Part shown: piece by piece, positions 12,019 to 20,181 of the stretch
Position numbering within the stretch: the first letter of the stretch is position 1
How the letters are laid out: the number at the start of each line of letters is the position of its first letter
Assembly: GCA_024235715.1 (NCBI GenBank)
Contig: JACKLW010000008.1
Span: forward strand, 306,271-370,270
Source of the DNA: Accumulibacter sp.
GTDB taxonomy: Bacteria > Pseudomonadota > Gammaproteobacteria > Burkholderiales > Rhodocyclaceae
DNA length: 64,000 nt
Reading direction: 5' to 3'
The notes under the pieces: model-generated
What the model was told of the DNA's origin: nothing
Databases searched by the model: none
What the model saw: only the letters and a program-made list of their open reading frames with translations
Position numbers and translations under genes: made by a program

Positions 12019-12658
12019 GACTCAGGCGCAGCGGGCGTCGAATGGCGATTGACAGAGGCATGGGCTGCGCAGCGCCACGACGCTTGAGGAGACGAACGAT
12101 CAGTTGCTCTCCCTCGCCTTCGAGCGCCAGACGCAACGGCGCTGGCGACGGCTGGCTGGCACAGGCCGCCGGACGAAAGACGAAGAGCAGCGTACGACTG
12201 CTCTCGGCAGCAAACTGCAGACGACGAAGCGCGTTGGCCTGCACCTCAGGCAGCCAGGCGACAACGGCGCCGACGCCATCGGCAGCGAGCGAGCGCTCGC
12301 AGGCCCAGACGGCATCGCGACCGGGAGCACTGGCGACCAGCAAACGCGACAAATCAAGACCGTATGCATGCAGTGCCGGCGCATGCAGTGGCTGCGGTGA
12401 GGCAACACAAACGAGCCAGGCAAGTTCATCGCTCGATAGCCGTGCCAGAGCCGGCAGCAGCAGGCTCAGTTCGCCAATACCACGATGCAGCGGCAGGATT
12501 TCGGTCAGGCCGCCACGCGGCCAGCCCCCTCCGGGCAACTCCCGGTCAAGCTTGGCAAAGCCCGTCGGCACACCGGGCAGCGGCGCCCTGGCCAGGGCAT
12601 CACCGCGCCAGACATCGGGGCGATCAAGGACTTGCGAAAGCGTCAGCGTTGCAGACAT
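11951..12658 (-). CDS. imuA: ImuA, SOS mutagenesis accessory protein (RecA/SulA-like fold)
   Basis: ImuA is a RecA-like protein that works with ImuB in DNA-damage-induced mutagenesis. The 235-residue product has the typical start with VPTGFAKLDRELPGGGWPRG, then LTEILPLHRGIGELSLLLPAL, which resembles a degenerate RecA-type nucleotide-binding region. AWLPEVQANALRRLQFAAE and a C-terminal LKRRGA region follow. It starts 19 nt after the lexA stop on the same strand and overlaps imuB by 68 bases, so lexA-imuA-imuB should be one SOS-controlled transcript from the operator at 13314-13329. Confidence 0.92.
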   Translation of the reverse strand: MSATLTLSQVLDRPDVWRGDALARAPLPGVPTGFAKLDRELPGGGWPRGGLTEILPLHRGIGELSLLLPALARLSSDELAWLVCVASPQPLHAPALHAYGLDLSRLLVASAPGRDAVWACERSLAADGVGAVVAWLPEVQANALRRLQFAAESSRTLLFVFRPAACASQPSPAPLRLALEGEGEQLIVRLLKRRGAAQPMPLSIAIRRPLRLSHALACPVPAAPAARSLSQPAVA

Positions 12659-12677
12659 GGTCGAGACCAGATCGCTC

Positions 12678-13289
12678 TCACATCGTGTCGCTGCCGCGGA
12701 TCACCCCGACAGCAATGCCTTCGATAGCCAATGTCTGCGTTTCTGAATCAACGATGATCGGATCGAAATCGGGATTCTCGGCGATCAGTTCGACCGTCCC
12801 GCCCTGCTGGCGGAAACGCTTGACCGTCACCTCGTCGTCGAGTCTGGCAACGACGATCTGCCCGTTGCGCGCCTCGCTGCTGCGGTGCACGGCAAGCAGG
12901 TCACCCTCCAGAATGCCGGCGTTGATCATCGACAGGCCGCGCACGCGCAAAAGAAAGTCGGCACGCGGCCTGAACAGACTGGTATCGACCGTATAACGGC
13001 GCTGTACGTTTTCCACCGCCAGAATCGGGCTGCCGGCAGCGACGCTGCCGATCAGAGGCAAACCGAGTTGTTCGACCAGGCGGATGCCGCGCGCTGAACC
13101 TGGCTCGAGCACGATGATGCCTTTCTTGGCAAGCGCCTTGAGGTGTTCCTCGGCGGCATTGTGCGAAGCGAACCCGAAAGCGCTGGCAATTTCGGCCCGG
13201 GTCGGCGGTGCGCCAAGGATCTCCAGTGTGTTACGGATGAAGTCGAGAATTTCCTGTTGTCGCGGAGTAAGCGATGCAACTCTGGTCAT
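12678..13289 (-). CDS. lexA: LexA SOS repressor
   Basis: LexA represses SOS genes and cleaves itself when RecA filaments form on damaged DNA. The N terminus has the winged-helix DNA-binding domain ([39 protein letters not shown]). The self-cleavage site is the Ala-Gly bond in VAAGSP. The catalytic serine lies in [14 protein letters not shown] and the lysine in DDEVTVKRF. The length of 203 residues is normal. AGGAG lies nine bases before the ATG, and a perfect CTGT-N8-ACAG operator lies 25-40 bases upstream, so the gene should be autoregulated. imuA and imuB follow on the same strand; bcp is divergent. Confidence 0.97.
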   Translation of the reverse strand: MTRVASLTPRQQEILDFIRNTLEILGAPPTRAEIASAFGFASHNAAEEHLKALAKKGIIVLEPGSARGIRLVEQLGLPLIGSVAAGSPILAVENVQRRYTVDTSLFRPRADFLLRVRGLSMINAGILEGDLLAVHRSSEARNGQIVVARLDDEVTVKRFRQQGGTVELIAENPDFDPIIVDSETQTLAIEGIAVGVIRGSDTM

Positions 13290-13313
13290 GGTTGTGAGCT
13301 CCTGTCGTCAGGA

Positions 13314-13329
13314 CTGTATTTTTATACAG
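13314..13329. promoter_or_regulatory. LexA-binding SOS box upstream of lexA-imuA-imuB
   Basis: CTGTATTTTTATACAG matches the consensus CTGT-N8-ACAG with an AT-only centre. It is the only such site I noticed in the lexA/bcp intergenic region. On the minus strand it contains a TATAAA-like -10 element, so bound LexA would block the lexA promoter. It also lies 105 bases before bcp, but nothing shows that bcp is controlled by it. Confidence 0.9.
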
Positions 13330-13433
13330 CTTCCGGCAAAAAGGCAAGCAGCACGATTACCACCGCATCAACCGGCTTGACCAACGCCGCGCTTTCTTAC
13401 AACAATCCACTCCCCTTCTCCTGAAAGAAAGCC

Positions 13434-13889
13434 ATGCTCGACCAGACCGTCGCCGACTTCAGTCTGCCGGCTACCGGCGGCCAGACCTTCACGCTGTCGG
13501 CCTGCCAGGGCAGCACCGTCGTCCTCTATTTCTACCCCAAGGACAGCACGCCGGGATGCACCACCGAGGCACAGCAATTCCGCGACCTCCATCCACAGTT
13601 CGTCAGGGCCGGCGCCATTGTGGTCGGTGTCTCACGTGACAGCGTCCGATCGCATGAGAACTTCAAGGCCAAGCAGGACCTGCCCTACGACCTGCTTTCC
13701 GATGCTGACGAAGTGCTGTGCGCCCGCTTCTCGGTGATCAAGATGAAGTCGATGTACGGAAAACAGGTACGCGGCATCGAGCGCAGCACCTTCGTCATCG
13801 ACCGTCAAGGCGTTTTGCGGCGCGAATGGCGTGGCGTCAAGGTGGCTGGGCATGCGCAGGCAGTGCTCGATTTCGTCGCGCAGCTCTGA
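13434..13889 (+). CDS. bcp: Thioredoxin-dependent peroxiredoxin, Bcp/PrxQ type
   Basis: A cytosolic thiol peroxidase that reduces hydrogen peroxide and organic hydroperoxides. The peroxidatic cysteine lies in the active-site motif YFYPKDSTPGCTTEA. The classic Bcp resolving cysteine five residues later is absent because this protein reads CTTEAQQF, so the recycling mechanism may be 1-Cys-like or use another cysteine. Further conserved parts are DFSLPATGG near the start, VGVSRDSVRSHENF, PYDLLSDAD and ERSTFVIDRQGVL. Length is 151 residues. It is transcribed divergently from lexA and followed after 43 nt by the PIN-PhoH gene on the same strand. Confidence 0.94.
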   Translation: MLDQTVADFSLPATGGQTFTLSACQGSTVVLYFYPKDSTPGCTTEAQQFRDLHPQFVRAGAIVVGVSRDSVRSHENFKAKQDLPYDLLSDADEVLCARFSVIKMKSMYGKQVRGIERSTFVIDRQGVLRREWRGVKVAGHAQAVLDFVAQL

Positions 13890-13932
13890 TCACCGCTGCC
13901 GACCTGCAAACCCTTATCCGGAAAACACTCGT

Positions 13933-15360
13933 ATGGCCCGTCAATCCGCAGTAGGCAGCCATGGCGACTCTGCCACCAAGCCAGGCAAACTCTTCGTTCT
14001 CGACACCAATGTCCTGATGCACGATCCGACCAGTGTCTATCGCTTCGAAGAGCACGACGTCTTCCTGCCGATCATGACCCTGGAGGAGCTGGACAACCAC
14101 AAGAAGGGGATGTCGGAGATCGCCCGCAATGCTCGCCAGGTGACACGGACGCTCGACGAGATCGTCAGCAGCATGAACGACGCCATCGACCGGGGCATCG
14201 CGCTCGACGAACCGTCTCACGGACTGGCCAGCGGCCGCCTGCTCCTGCAGACCGAGGCGATTGCCAGCGAGCTCCCGGCGGGATTGCCGACAGCCAAGGC
14301 CGACAACCAGATTCTGGCAGTCGTCATCTACCTGCAACGCCTGCATCCGGAGCGTTCGGTGATCCTCGTCTCCAAGGATATCAACATGCGCATCAAGGCC
14401 CGCACGCTCGGCCTGCAGGCGCAGGATTATTTCAACGACAAGGTCCTGGAAGACACCGACATCCTGTACAGCGGCATGCGCGAACTGACCGCGGAATTCT
14501 GGGAAGAATACGGCCAGGACATGGAATCCTGGCAGCAGGGAGGTCAGACACTCTATCGCCTCAAAGGAGCACTTTGCACGCAATTGCTGGCCAACCAGTT
14601 CCTCATCCAGGAAGGCACGCCCCCCCTGCATGCGATCGTCCGCGAGGTTTCGGGAACGAGCGCCGAGATCGAGACCCTGACCGACTACACGCACGTCAGG
14701 AACAACGTCTGGGGAATCACCGCGCGCAACCGTGAGCAGAACTTCGCGCTCAATCTACTGATGAATCCGGAGATCGATTTCGTCACCCTGCTGGGCCAGG
14801 CGGGTACCGGCAAGACGCTGCTCACCCTGGCGGCGGGGCTCACCCAGGTGCTCGAAGCCAGACGCTACAGTGAAATCGTCATGACCCGGGTCACCGTACC
14901 GGTGGGAGAGGACATCGGCTTCCTGCCGGGAACCGAAGAAGAAAAGATGGGGCCGTGGATGGGCGCCCTCGAAGACAACCTCGAGGTCCTAAACAAGAGC
15001 GACAACGATGCCGGCGACTGGGGCCGTGCGGCTACACACGATCTGATTCGCAACCGGATCAAGGTCAAGTCGCTCAACTTCATGCGCGGCCGGACCTTCC
15101 TCAACAAATTCCTGATCATCGATGAAGCACAGAACCTGACGCCGAAGCAGATGAAGACGCTGATCACCCGCGCCGGCCCAGCGACCAAGGTGGTCTGTCT
15201 CGGCAACATTGCCCAGATCGATACGCCCTATCTTACCGAGGGCAGCTCCGGTCTCGCCTATGTCGTCGATCGCTTCAAGGGATGGGCGCACGCCGGCCAT
15301 ATCACGCTGCAACGCGGCGAACGCTCCCGGCTCGCGGACTACGCTGCCGAAGTGCTATAA
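13933..15360 (+). CDS. PIN-PhoH family protein (PhoH2-type RNA helicase/nuclease)
   Basis: The protein joins an N-terminal PIN nuclease domain to a C-terminal PhoH ATPase, the PhoH2 layout known from Mycobacterium and from YlaK of Bacillus. PIN acidic residues are visible in FVLDTNVLMHD, LEELDNH and the SKDINMRIKA strand. The ATPase has Walker A GQAGTGKT near residue 290, Walker B FLIIDEAQNLTP and the RGRTFLNKF block. Open frame extends upstream to 13831, but the ATG at 13933 gives the conserved start before KLFVLDTN (475 residues). Known relatives unwind and cut RNA; the physiological target here is unknown. A GC-rich hairpin follows the stop. Confidence 0.93.
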   Translation: MARQSAVGSHGDSATKPGKLFVLDTNVLMHDPTSVYRFEEHDVFLPIMTLEELDNHKKGMSEIARNARQVTRTLDEIVSSMNDAIDRGIALDEPSHGLASGRLLLQTEAIASELPAGLPTAKADNQILAVVIYLQRLHPERSVILVSKDINMRIKARTLGLQAQDYFNDKVLEDTDILYSGMRELTAEFWEEYGQDMESWQQGGQTLYRLKGALCTQLLANQFLIQEGTPPLHAIVREVSGTSAEIETLTDYTHVRNNVWGITARNREQNFALNLLMNPEIDFVTLLGQAGTGKTLLTLAAGLTQVLEARRYSEIVMTRVTVPVGEDIGFLPGTEEEKMGPWMGALEDNLEVLNKSDNDAGDWGRAATHDLIRNRIKVKSLNFMRGRTFLNKFLIIDEAQNLTPKQMKTLITRAGPATKVVCLGNIAQIDTPYLTEGSSGLAYVVDRFKGWAHAGHITLQRGERSRLADYAAEVL

Positions 15361-15374
15361 TTTTCGGACGCTAA

Positions 15375-15399
15375 CGGGCCGTGTCTATGACACGGCCCG
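15375..15399 (+). terminator. Probable terminator after the PIN-PhoH gene
   Basis: A perfect 11-bp inverted repeat (CGGGCCGTGTC, loop TAT, GACACGGCCCG) begins 15 bases after the stop codon. It is followed by GTCGTTTGT, so the T-tract is weak. It may act as a terminator, or as an mRNA-stabilising hairpin between this gene and the next. Confidence 0.55.
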
Positions 15400-15469
15400 G
15401 TCGTTTGTAGCCACCGATCCGTGCTACCAGCTCCCTACGACAAGGATCCAGCGCTTACCGGAGGGTCGA

Positions 15470-16678
15470 TTGAAACGACGCAATTTCCTTGCTGCCTCGG
15501 CACTTCTTCCGCTGCTGGCGCCTTCGTCGGCGGTCGCTGCCAACAAGAAGAAAGCGGCCGCCAGACCGGCGAGGAACACCACGAAGAAGGCCAGCAGGCA
15601 AAGCGCCAAAGCGGCCACTGAAAAACCCGAAACAGCTTCAGCGGCAAGTACCGCGCCGGAGCAGCCTGATGCTACCGGTTTGCCGGACGAGCCGGCAGCG
15701 CCGTGGCGGACCTACGATATCACGTCGACCATCGCGCTCAGCAACGTCAATGGCAAGCTGCGACTGTGGCTACCGCTGGCACTGCACAAGGACACCCCCT
15801 GGCAGCGTTCGCTCGGCCACAGTTGGCAGGGGAATTTCGCGAATGCAGGAATCTACCGTGACCCGGCAGGGGAGATGGTGGTGTTCTACGCTGACTGGAA
15901 CGACGGTGTCGATGCGCCCCGGCTGCAAATCACCAGCCAGGTCAACAAGCGGGACCGGCACTTCGATATTACCCGGCGTGGCAGCGCCGCTGAACGTAGC
16001 GACATCCTGCGCCGTTGCCTGCACGCCAGCAACATGGTCCCGACCGATGGACTGGTACGCCATACAGCCGAGCGCGCCGTCGGCCGTATCAAGGATCCGC
16101 TCGCGCGGGGCAAGGCGATCTACGACTGGGTTCTGGAAAACACTTCCTACGATCCGTCGTTGCCCGGTATCGGCAGAGGGGATATCGAGGCCATGCTCGA
16201 CAGCGGTCACTTGAGCGGAAAGAGCGCCGACATCTCGCTGCTGTTCGTCGGCCTGTGTCGGGCAATCGGCATCCCGGCACGACCGATTTTCGGGCAGCGC
16301 ATCGATAGCTCGCGATTGTTTGCTGGCCTCGGCGCCACCGGCAACCTCAGCACGGCGCAGCAGTGCCGTGCCGAATTCTATACCCCGGGTTACGGCTGGA
16401 TACCAGTCAATCCAGCGGACGTAGGCGAGGCAATCCACGACGAGCACCTGAGCAGCAGCGATCCGAGGCTGGTCGTACTGAGCAAGCTGCTATTCGGTTT
16501 CTGGGAGATGAACTGGATCGCTTTCAACAGCGCTCAGGACGTCCGGCTGCGCGGCGGCAACGGCAAGCCCCTGCCTTTCCTGGCCCTGCCGGAGGCAGAG
16601 GTGGCTACCGACCGCTTTGACAGCCTCGATAGTGCGCACTTCAGCTACACGGTCAACGCCAGCCGCGTCGAGGGCTGA
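15470..16678 (+). CDS. Exported transglutaminase-fold protein with all three catalytic residues replaced
   Basis: The protein belongs to the transglutaminase-like domain group found in many proteobacteria. A TTG start at 15470 follows GGAGGG and gives MKRRNFLAASALLPLLAP, a Tat-like signal peptide, then a low-complexity Lys/Ala stretch to about residue 60. The core domain covers about residues 220-320 with GKSADISLLFVGLCRAIGIP, then AQQCRAEFY, GYGWIPVNPADV. In active relatives, as I know the family, the triad reads GKCAD, QHCRAE and DPADV. Here Cys is Ser, His is Gln and Asp is Asn, so peptidase or transglutaminase activity is unlikely. The C terminus (FGFWEMNWIAFNSAQDV, LPFLALPEAE) is conserved and looks intact. 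It may be a binding protein. It converges with dnaB. Confidence 0.85.
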   Translation: MKRRNFLAASALLPLLAPSSAVAANKKKAAARPARNTTKKASRQSAKAATEKPETASAASTAPEQPDATGLPDEPAAPWRTYDITSTIALSNVNGKLRLWLPLALHKDTPWQRSLGHSWQGNFANAGIYRDPAGEMVVFYADWNDGVDAPRLQITSQVNKRDRHFDITRRGSAAERSDILRRCLHASNMVPTDGLVRHTAERAVGRIKDPLARGKAIYDWVLENTSYDPSLPGIGRGDIEAMLDSGHLSGKSADISLLFVGLCRAIGIPARPIFGQRIDSSRLFAGLGATGNLSTAQQCRAEFYTPGYGWIPVNPADVGEAIHDEHLSSSDPRLVVLSKLLFGFWEMNWIAFNSAQDVRLRGGNGKPLPFLALPEAEVATDRFDSLDSAHFSYTVNASRVEG

Positions 16679-16702
16679 GCCGAGCAGGCAGTCAGTCGAT
16701 AG

Positions 16703-18154
16703 TCAGTACGAACCCGGCGAGGCAAAATTCTCGAAGCGTGTGTACTCGCCCAGAAAAGTCAGGCGCACGGTCCCGATTGGCCCGTTACGCTGCTTGCCGA
16801 TGATAATCTCGGCAACGCCCTTCTCGGCCGTATCGTGGTTATAGACCTCGTCGCGGTAGATGAACATGATCACGTCGGCGTCCTGTTCTATCGCGCCCGA
16901 TTCGCGCAGGTCGGACATCACCGGGCGCTTGTTGGGCCGCTGTTCGAGCGAGCGATTGAGCTGTGAAAGCGCCATTACGGGAACGCCAAGTTCCTTGGCC
17001 AGGCTCTTCAGTGAGCGCGAAATCTCGGAAATTTCGGTCGCCCTGTTCTCTCCGTGGCTGGTTGACGACATCAGCTGCAGATAGTCGATGACGATCAGCC
17101 CGAGCTTGCCGCACTGGCGGTGCAGACGGCGTGCGCGGGCCCGCAAATCAATCGGGTTGAGCGCCGGTGTCTCGTCGATATAGATCGGCGCTTCGTGCAT
17201 CTTGCCGAGAGCGAACGAGAGACGCGACCACTCGTCGTCGTTGAGACGCCCGGTGCGGACGCGATGCGCGTCGAGGCGGCCGACCGAGGACAGCATCCGC
17301 ATGGCAAGCTGGGTGCCGCCCATCTCCATCGAGAAGACAGCCACCGGCAAGCCCACCTCGATCGCTACGTGCTCGGCGATATTCAACGCGAAGGAAGTCT
17401 TGCCCATCGATGGCCGGCCGGCGACGATCAGCAGATCGCCGCTCTGCAGGCCGGAGGTCTTGCCGTCAAGATCGTGATAGCCGCTGGGAACGCCAGTGAT
17501 ATCCGATGGGTTGTCGCGATCGTGCAGTTCCTGGATGCGCTCGACCACCTGTGTCAATAGCGGGTTGATGTGCTGAAAACCCGTCTGGTGGCGAAAGCCG
17601 CCTTCAGCAATCGCAAAGACCTTCGCCTCAGCCTCGTCAAGCAGGGTTTTCGGATCACGGCCGAGCGGATTGAGCGCGCTGCCGGCGATCTCGTCGCCGG
17701 CCGTGACCAACTGCCGCAGAATCGCTCGCTCACGAACGATTTCAGCGTAGCGCCGAATGTTCGCCGCCGACGGCGTATTGGCAGCGAGTTCGCCGAGGTA
17801 GGCCAGACCGCCGGTATCGTTGCCCTCGCCTGCCAGGTCGAGGCTCTCGGCCACGGTCACTGCGTCGGCTGGCTTGCCACGCTCAAGGAGTTTGCAGATC
17901 TGCCGGTAGATGCGCCGGTGTTCGTCCCGATAAAAGTCGCCTCCGGCGATCAGGTCGGCGATCTTGTCGAAAGCGGCATTGTCGAGCAGCAAACCGCCGA
18001 GGACCGATTGCTCGGCTTCCATGGAATGTGGCGGGACACGCAGTGCAGACAGCGTGGGGTCAGTCTGGGTGCCGGACTGTCGCCGCACGCCGCGACCGCT
18101 GGCTCGGGACGAATTTTCCGGGTTGGACGGATCTGAATCAAGCGACTTGGCCAT
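16703..18154 (-). CDS. dnaB: Replicative DNA helicase
   Basis: The hexameric helicase that unwinds DNA at the replication fork. The N-terminal domain (from about residue 38, PPHSMEAEQSVLGGLLLDN) is followed by the RecA-like motor. Walker A is GRPSMGKTSFALN, Walker B is LGLIVIDYLQLM, and the arginine-rich C terminus contains SRSLKSLAKELGVPV, QLNRSLEQRPNKRPVMSDLRESGAIEQDAD and RNGPIG. The 483-residue length is normal, and no intein insertion is seen at the Walker A or DRESG sites. It lies downstream of the S6-PriB-S18-L9 operon on the same strand, separated from rplI by a terminator, so it may need its own promoter. Confidence 0.97.
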   Translation of the reverse strand: MAKSLDSDPSNPENSSRASGRGVRRQSGTQTDPTLSALRVPPHSMEAEQSVLGGLLLDNAAFDKIADLIAGGDFYRDEHRRIYRQICKLLERGKPADAVTVAESLDLAGEGNDTGGLAYLGELAANTPSAANIRRYAEIVRERAILRQLVTAGDEIAGSALNPLGRDPKTLLDEAEAKVFAIAEGGFRHQTGFQHINPLLTQVVERIQELHDRDNPSDITGVPSGYHDLDGKTSGLQSGDLLIVAGRPSMGKTSFALNIAEHVAIEVGLPVAVFSMEMGGTQLAMRMLSSVGRLDAHRVRTGRLNDDEWSRLSFALGKMHEAPIYIDETPALNPIDLRARARRLHRQCGKLGLIVIDYLQLMSSTSHGENRATEISEISRSLKSLAKELGVPVMALSQLNRSLEQRPNKRPVMSDLRESGAIEQDADVIMFIYRDEVYNHDTAEKGVAEIIIGKQRNGPIGTVRLTFLGEYTRFENFASPGSY

Positions 18155-18233
18155 GGGCGATCAGCGCGTAGAGCGGAATGAACAAGGCAGCGAGTTTACC
18201 CGCTTCGTGGGCATCCCCCGGCGCCCCGGACGC

Positions 18234-18260
18234 AAAAAAGCCTTGCCCGTGGGCAAGGCT
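18234..18260 (-). terminator. Intrinsic terminator after rplI
   Basis: On the minus strand AGCCTTGCCC pairs with GGGCAAGGCT and is followed directly by a run of six T. It sits 37-63 bases after the rplI stop codon and so closes the rpsF-priB-rpsR-rplI transcript before dnaB. Confidence 0.88.
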
Positions 18261-18296
18261 CTTTGCGTGGCGCAGACCGACGGTGCCGGCTCGGAC

Positions 18297-18755
18297 CTAG
18301 ATCCTGAACTGCTCGGCGACCACGGAAACCGTGATCTTCGCCGTGACGTCACTATGCAGAGAAACCTCCAGCTCGGCATCGCCGATCATCTTCAGCGGAC
18401 CCGCGGCCATGCGAATGTCCGATTTCTCGACCTCGAAACCGAGCGCGCGCAGACCATCGGCGACATCGAAGTTGCTCACGGAACCGAACAGGCGACCGTC
18501 TACGCCGGCCTTGCGCTCGATCCTGACGACGACGCCGTCAAACTTTTCGGCGTAGGTCTGTGCCATCGCCAGCTTCTCGGCCGCCGCTCTCTCGAGTTCG
18601 GCGCGCTTGGTTTCAAACTCCTTCAGCGTCACCGGCGTCGCACGTTTCGCTTTGCCCTTCGGAATCAGGAAATTCCGGGCATAACCATTCTTGACGTTGA
18701 CCAGATCACCGAGGCCGCCGAGGTTGCCGACCTTTTCCATCAGAATTACTTGCAT
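18297..18755 (-). CDS. rplI: 50S ribosomal protein L9
   Basis: L9 binds 23S rRNA near the L1 stalk and helps keep the reading frame. The N-terminal rRNA-binding domain reads [36 protein letters not shown] long helix rich in Ala, Glu and Lys follows, then the C-terminal domain with [15 protein letters not shown] and [13 protein letters not shown]. The length of 152 residues is typical. It starts 14 nt after the rpsR stop on the same strand, in the usual S6-PriB-S18-L9 order. Confidence 0.97.
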   Translation of the reverse strand: MQVILMEKVGNLGGLGDLVNVKNGYARNFLIPKGKAKRATPVTLKEFETKRAELERAAAEKLAMAQTYAEKFDGVVVRIERKAGVDGRLFGSVSNFDVADGLRALGFEVEKSDIRMAAGPLKMIGDAELEVSLHSDVTAKITVSVVAEQFRI

Positions 18756-18769
18756 CTCTTTGTCCTCGC

Positions 18770-19045
18770 TTACTGGTGATTGTCGGTGTACGGCAGCAAC
18801 GCCAGGAAACGGGCACGCTTGATGGCCACCGACAGCATGCGTTGATAACCTGCCTTGGTACCGGTCAGGCGAGCCGGCATGATCTTGGCGTTCTCGGCAA
18901 CATACTCCTTGAACAGATCGACGTCCTTGTAGTCGATCTCTTCCATCTTCTCGGCGGTGAAGCGGCAGAACTTGCGCCGCTTGAACAGACCACCACCACG
19001 TTTCTTGACGTTCTTGTCATCCTTCTTCTTGAAGAATCTTCCCAT
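18770..19045 (-). CDS. rpsR: 30S ribosomal protein S18
   Basis: S18 forms a heterodimer with S6 on the platform of the small subunit. The ATG at 19045 has AAGGA seven bases upstream and gives [12 protein letters not shown]; an in-frame start at 19063 would add six unneeded residues. The core [18 protein letters not shown], the [19 protein letters not shown] block and the C-terminal [10 protein letters not shown] are diagnostic. The product is 91 residues. The start overlaps the end of priB by 29 bases, which suggests coupled translation. Confidence 0.96.
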   Translation of the reverse strand: MGRFFKKKDDKNVKKRGGGLFKRRKFCRFTAEKMEEIDYKDVDLFKEYVAENAKIMPARLTGTKAGYQRMLSVAIKRARFLALLPYTDNHQ

Positions 19046-19346
19046 TTTGCTTTCCTTCGACAAATTCGATCGTAGTTACATGCAGCCTTGGCTGCTTGCT
19101 GTTGCGGCTCCTGGCGGCCAGAAAGCCCGTCAGATGGAGGGCAGCCCCAGGATTTGCCGCCTGCAGCCACTGTGCCGTGGCACCCAGAGCAATGGCCTGG
19201 ATTTCACATTCGACACGTCGTGGACCACCCGCTTCGAGCTGTTCGGATTGGTGCCCGATCAGACATTCCACTACCGGCACACCAGCCGGCGTAAAACGCA
19301 GCGCCTTGCGCTCGATCAGGATTCCAGTGAGCTCGACGCGGTTCAG
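19017..19346 (-). CDS. priB: Primosomal replication protein N (PriB), non-standard start codon
   Basis: PriB is a small OB-fold single-strand DNA-binding protein used with PriA in restarting stalled forks. The core is [75 protein letters not shown]. It lies between rpsF and rpsR, its standard place in beta- and gammaproteobacteria. No ATG, GTG or TTG occurs in frame near the conserved start. I placed the start at CTG 19346 because GAGG lies five bases before it and the product then starts with (M)NRVELTG, giving 109 residues. An ATT at 19361 overlapping the rpsF stop is the alternative. The gene identity is firm; the start is not. Confidence 0.87.
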   Translation of the reverse strand: MNRVELTGILIERKALRFTPAGVPVVECLIGHQSEQLEAGGPRRVECEIQAIALGATAQWLQAANPGAALHLTGFLAARSRNSKQPRLHVTTIEFVEGKQNGKILQEEG

Positions 19347-19360
19347 CAGAGCCTCAACAA

Positions 19361-19750
19361 TCAGGCAGCCGGCTCGCCGGCAGCTTCCTCGGCGGGTTCC
19401 GGTTCGCGTGCCTGCAGCAGCGACTTGGACTTTTCGTCCTTCATCATCGGCGACGGCCCGCTGACCGCGCGCTTGGTCTTGATCGTCAGGTGACGAAGAA
19501 CGGCGTCGGTAAACTTGAAGCCGTGCTCGAGTTCGGTCAGCGTCTCGCCATCGCACTCGATGTTCAGCAGCAGGTAATGCGCCTTGTGCAACTTCTGGAT
19601 CGGGTAAGCGAGCTGGCGGCGTCCCCAGTCTTCGAGACGGTGAATCTGCCCGGCACGCGCGGCGATCAAGGCCTTGTAGCGCTCGACCATCGCCGGCACC
19701 TGTTCACTCTGATCCGGATGGATGATCAGAACGATTTCGTAATGACGCAT
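19361..19750 (-). CDS. rpsF: 30S ribosomal protein S6
   Basis: S6 pairs with S18 on the 30S platform. The ATG at 19750 follows AGGAG at five bases and gives [19 protein letters not shown]. Core motifs are [28 protein letters not shown] and [12 protein letters not shown]. The C terminus is an Ala/Glu/Pro-rich tail (residues about 105-129), common in betaproteobacterial S6. The frame is open far upstream, but that part lies beyond the promoter and shows no S6 similarity. It is the first gene of the operon. Confidence 0.96.
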   Translation of the reverse strand: MRHYEIVLIIHPDQSEQVPAMVERYKALIAARAGQIHRLEDWGRRQLAYPIQKLHKAHYLLLNIECDGETLTELEHGFKFTDAVLRHLTIKTKRAVSGPSPMMKDEKSKSLLQAREPEPAEEAAGEPAA

Positions 19751-20181
19751 GAACACTCCTTGTGGTTGAAGCCCCCCGCCATGCAAACGGTGGAGCAAGG
19801 TGGAAAACCGTGCATTATAGCCGTCTGATGACCTTTTCGGCAAACTGCTTTTGCGTTCTGCCCGGCACGAACCGGAAATGCGCGGCAATCCCCGGCGCTC
19901 GTTCCGCGGCTGTGAGAAAGCCCAGGTGCCGCGAGCGCCGCATCTTCGCCGACGACCGCCTCGACCATGTCGACCGCCGTATCCGGCTGGCCGGTCATGG
20001 TCCCTGGACGGCACGCCGCGCAGCGGCGAAGATATGCGCTCTTCGGGCAGATCGTCGCGCCGGGGCATGATCGTAGCGATATTTGTCTGACTTAAAGTGG
20101 ATTTTGCTGGAATTCTGCACGATCTCTTCCTATACTCACTGGATAACAAGAAGCCTTTGATCTTTACCAGAGGAGACCAGC
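19751..20181. other. Intergenic region between rpsF and the second bacteriohemerythrin gene
   Basis: This 431-base gap between divergent genes holds the rpsF promoter. Closer to the plus-strand gene there is a TATACT at 20131-20136 that could be a -10 element, but I see no well-spaced -35 for it. I see no gene in it; the long open frames crossing it lack protein-like composition. Confidence 0.5.
19814..19843 (-). promoter_or_regulatory. Sigma-70 type promoter of the rpsF operon
   Basis: On the minus strand TTGCCG (19843-19838) and a perfect TATAAT (19819-19814) are 18 bases apart. Transcription would start near 19807, giving a leader of about 57 bases before the rpsF ATG. The site is placed as expected for a ribosomal protein operon. 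Confidence 0.72.

Noticed and set aside
16703-18154. Intein inside dnaB
   Set aside because: Walker A and the later helicase motifs are continuous and the length is standard.
19751-20149. N-terminal extension of S6
   Set aside because: The extension reads through the rpsF promoter, is not S6-like, and the ATG at 19750 has an ideal AGGAG.
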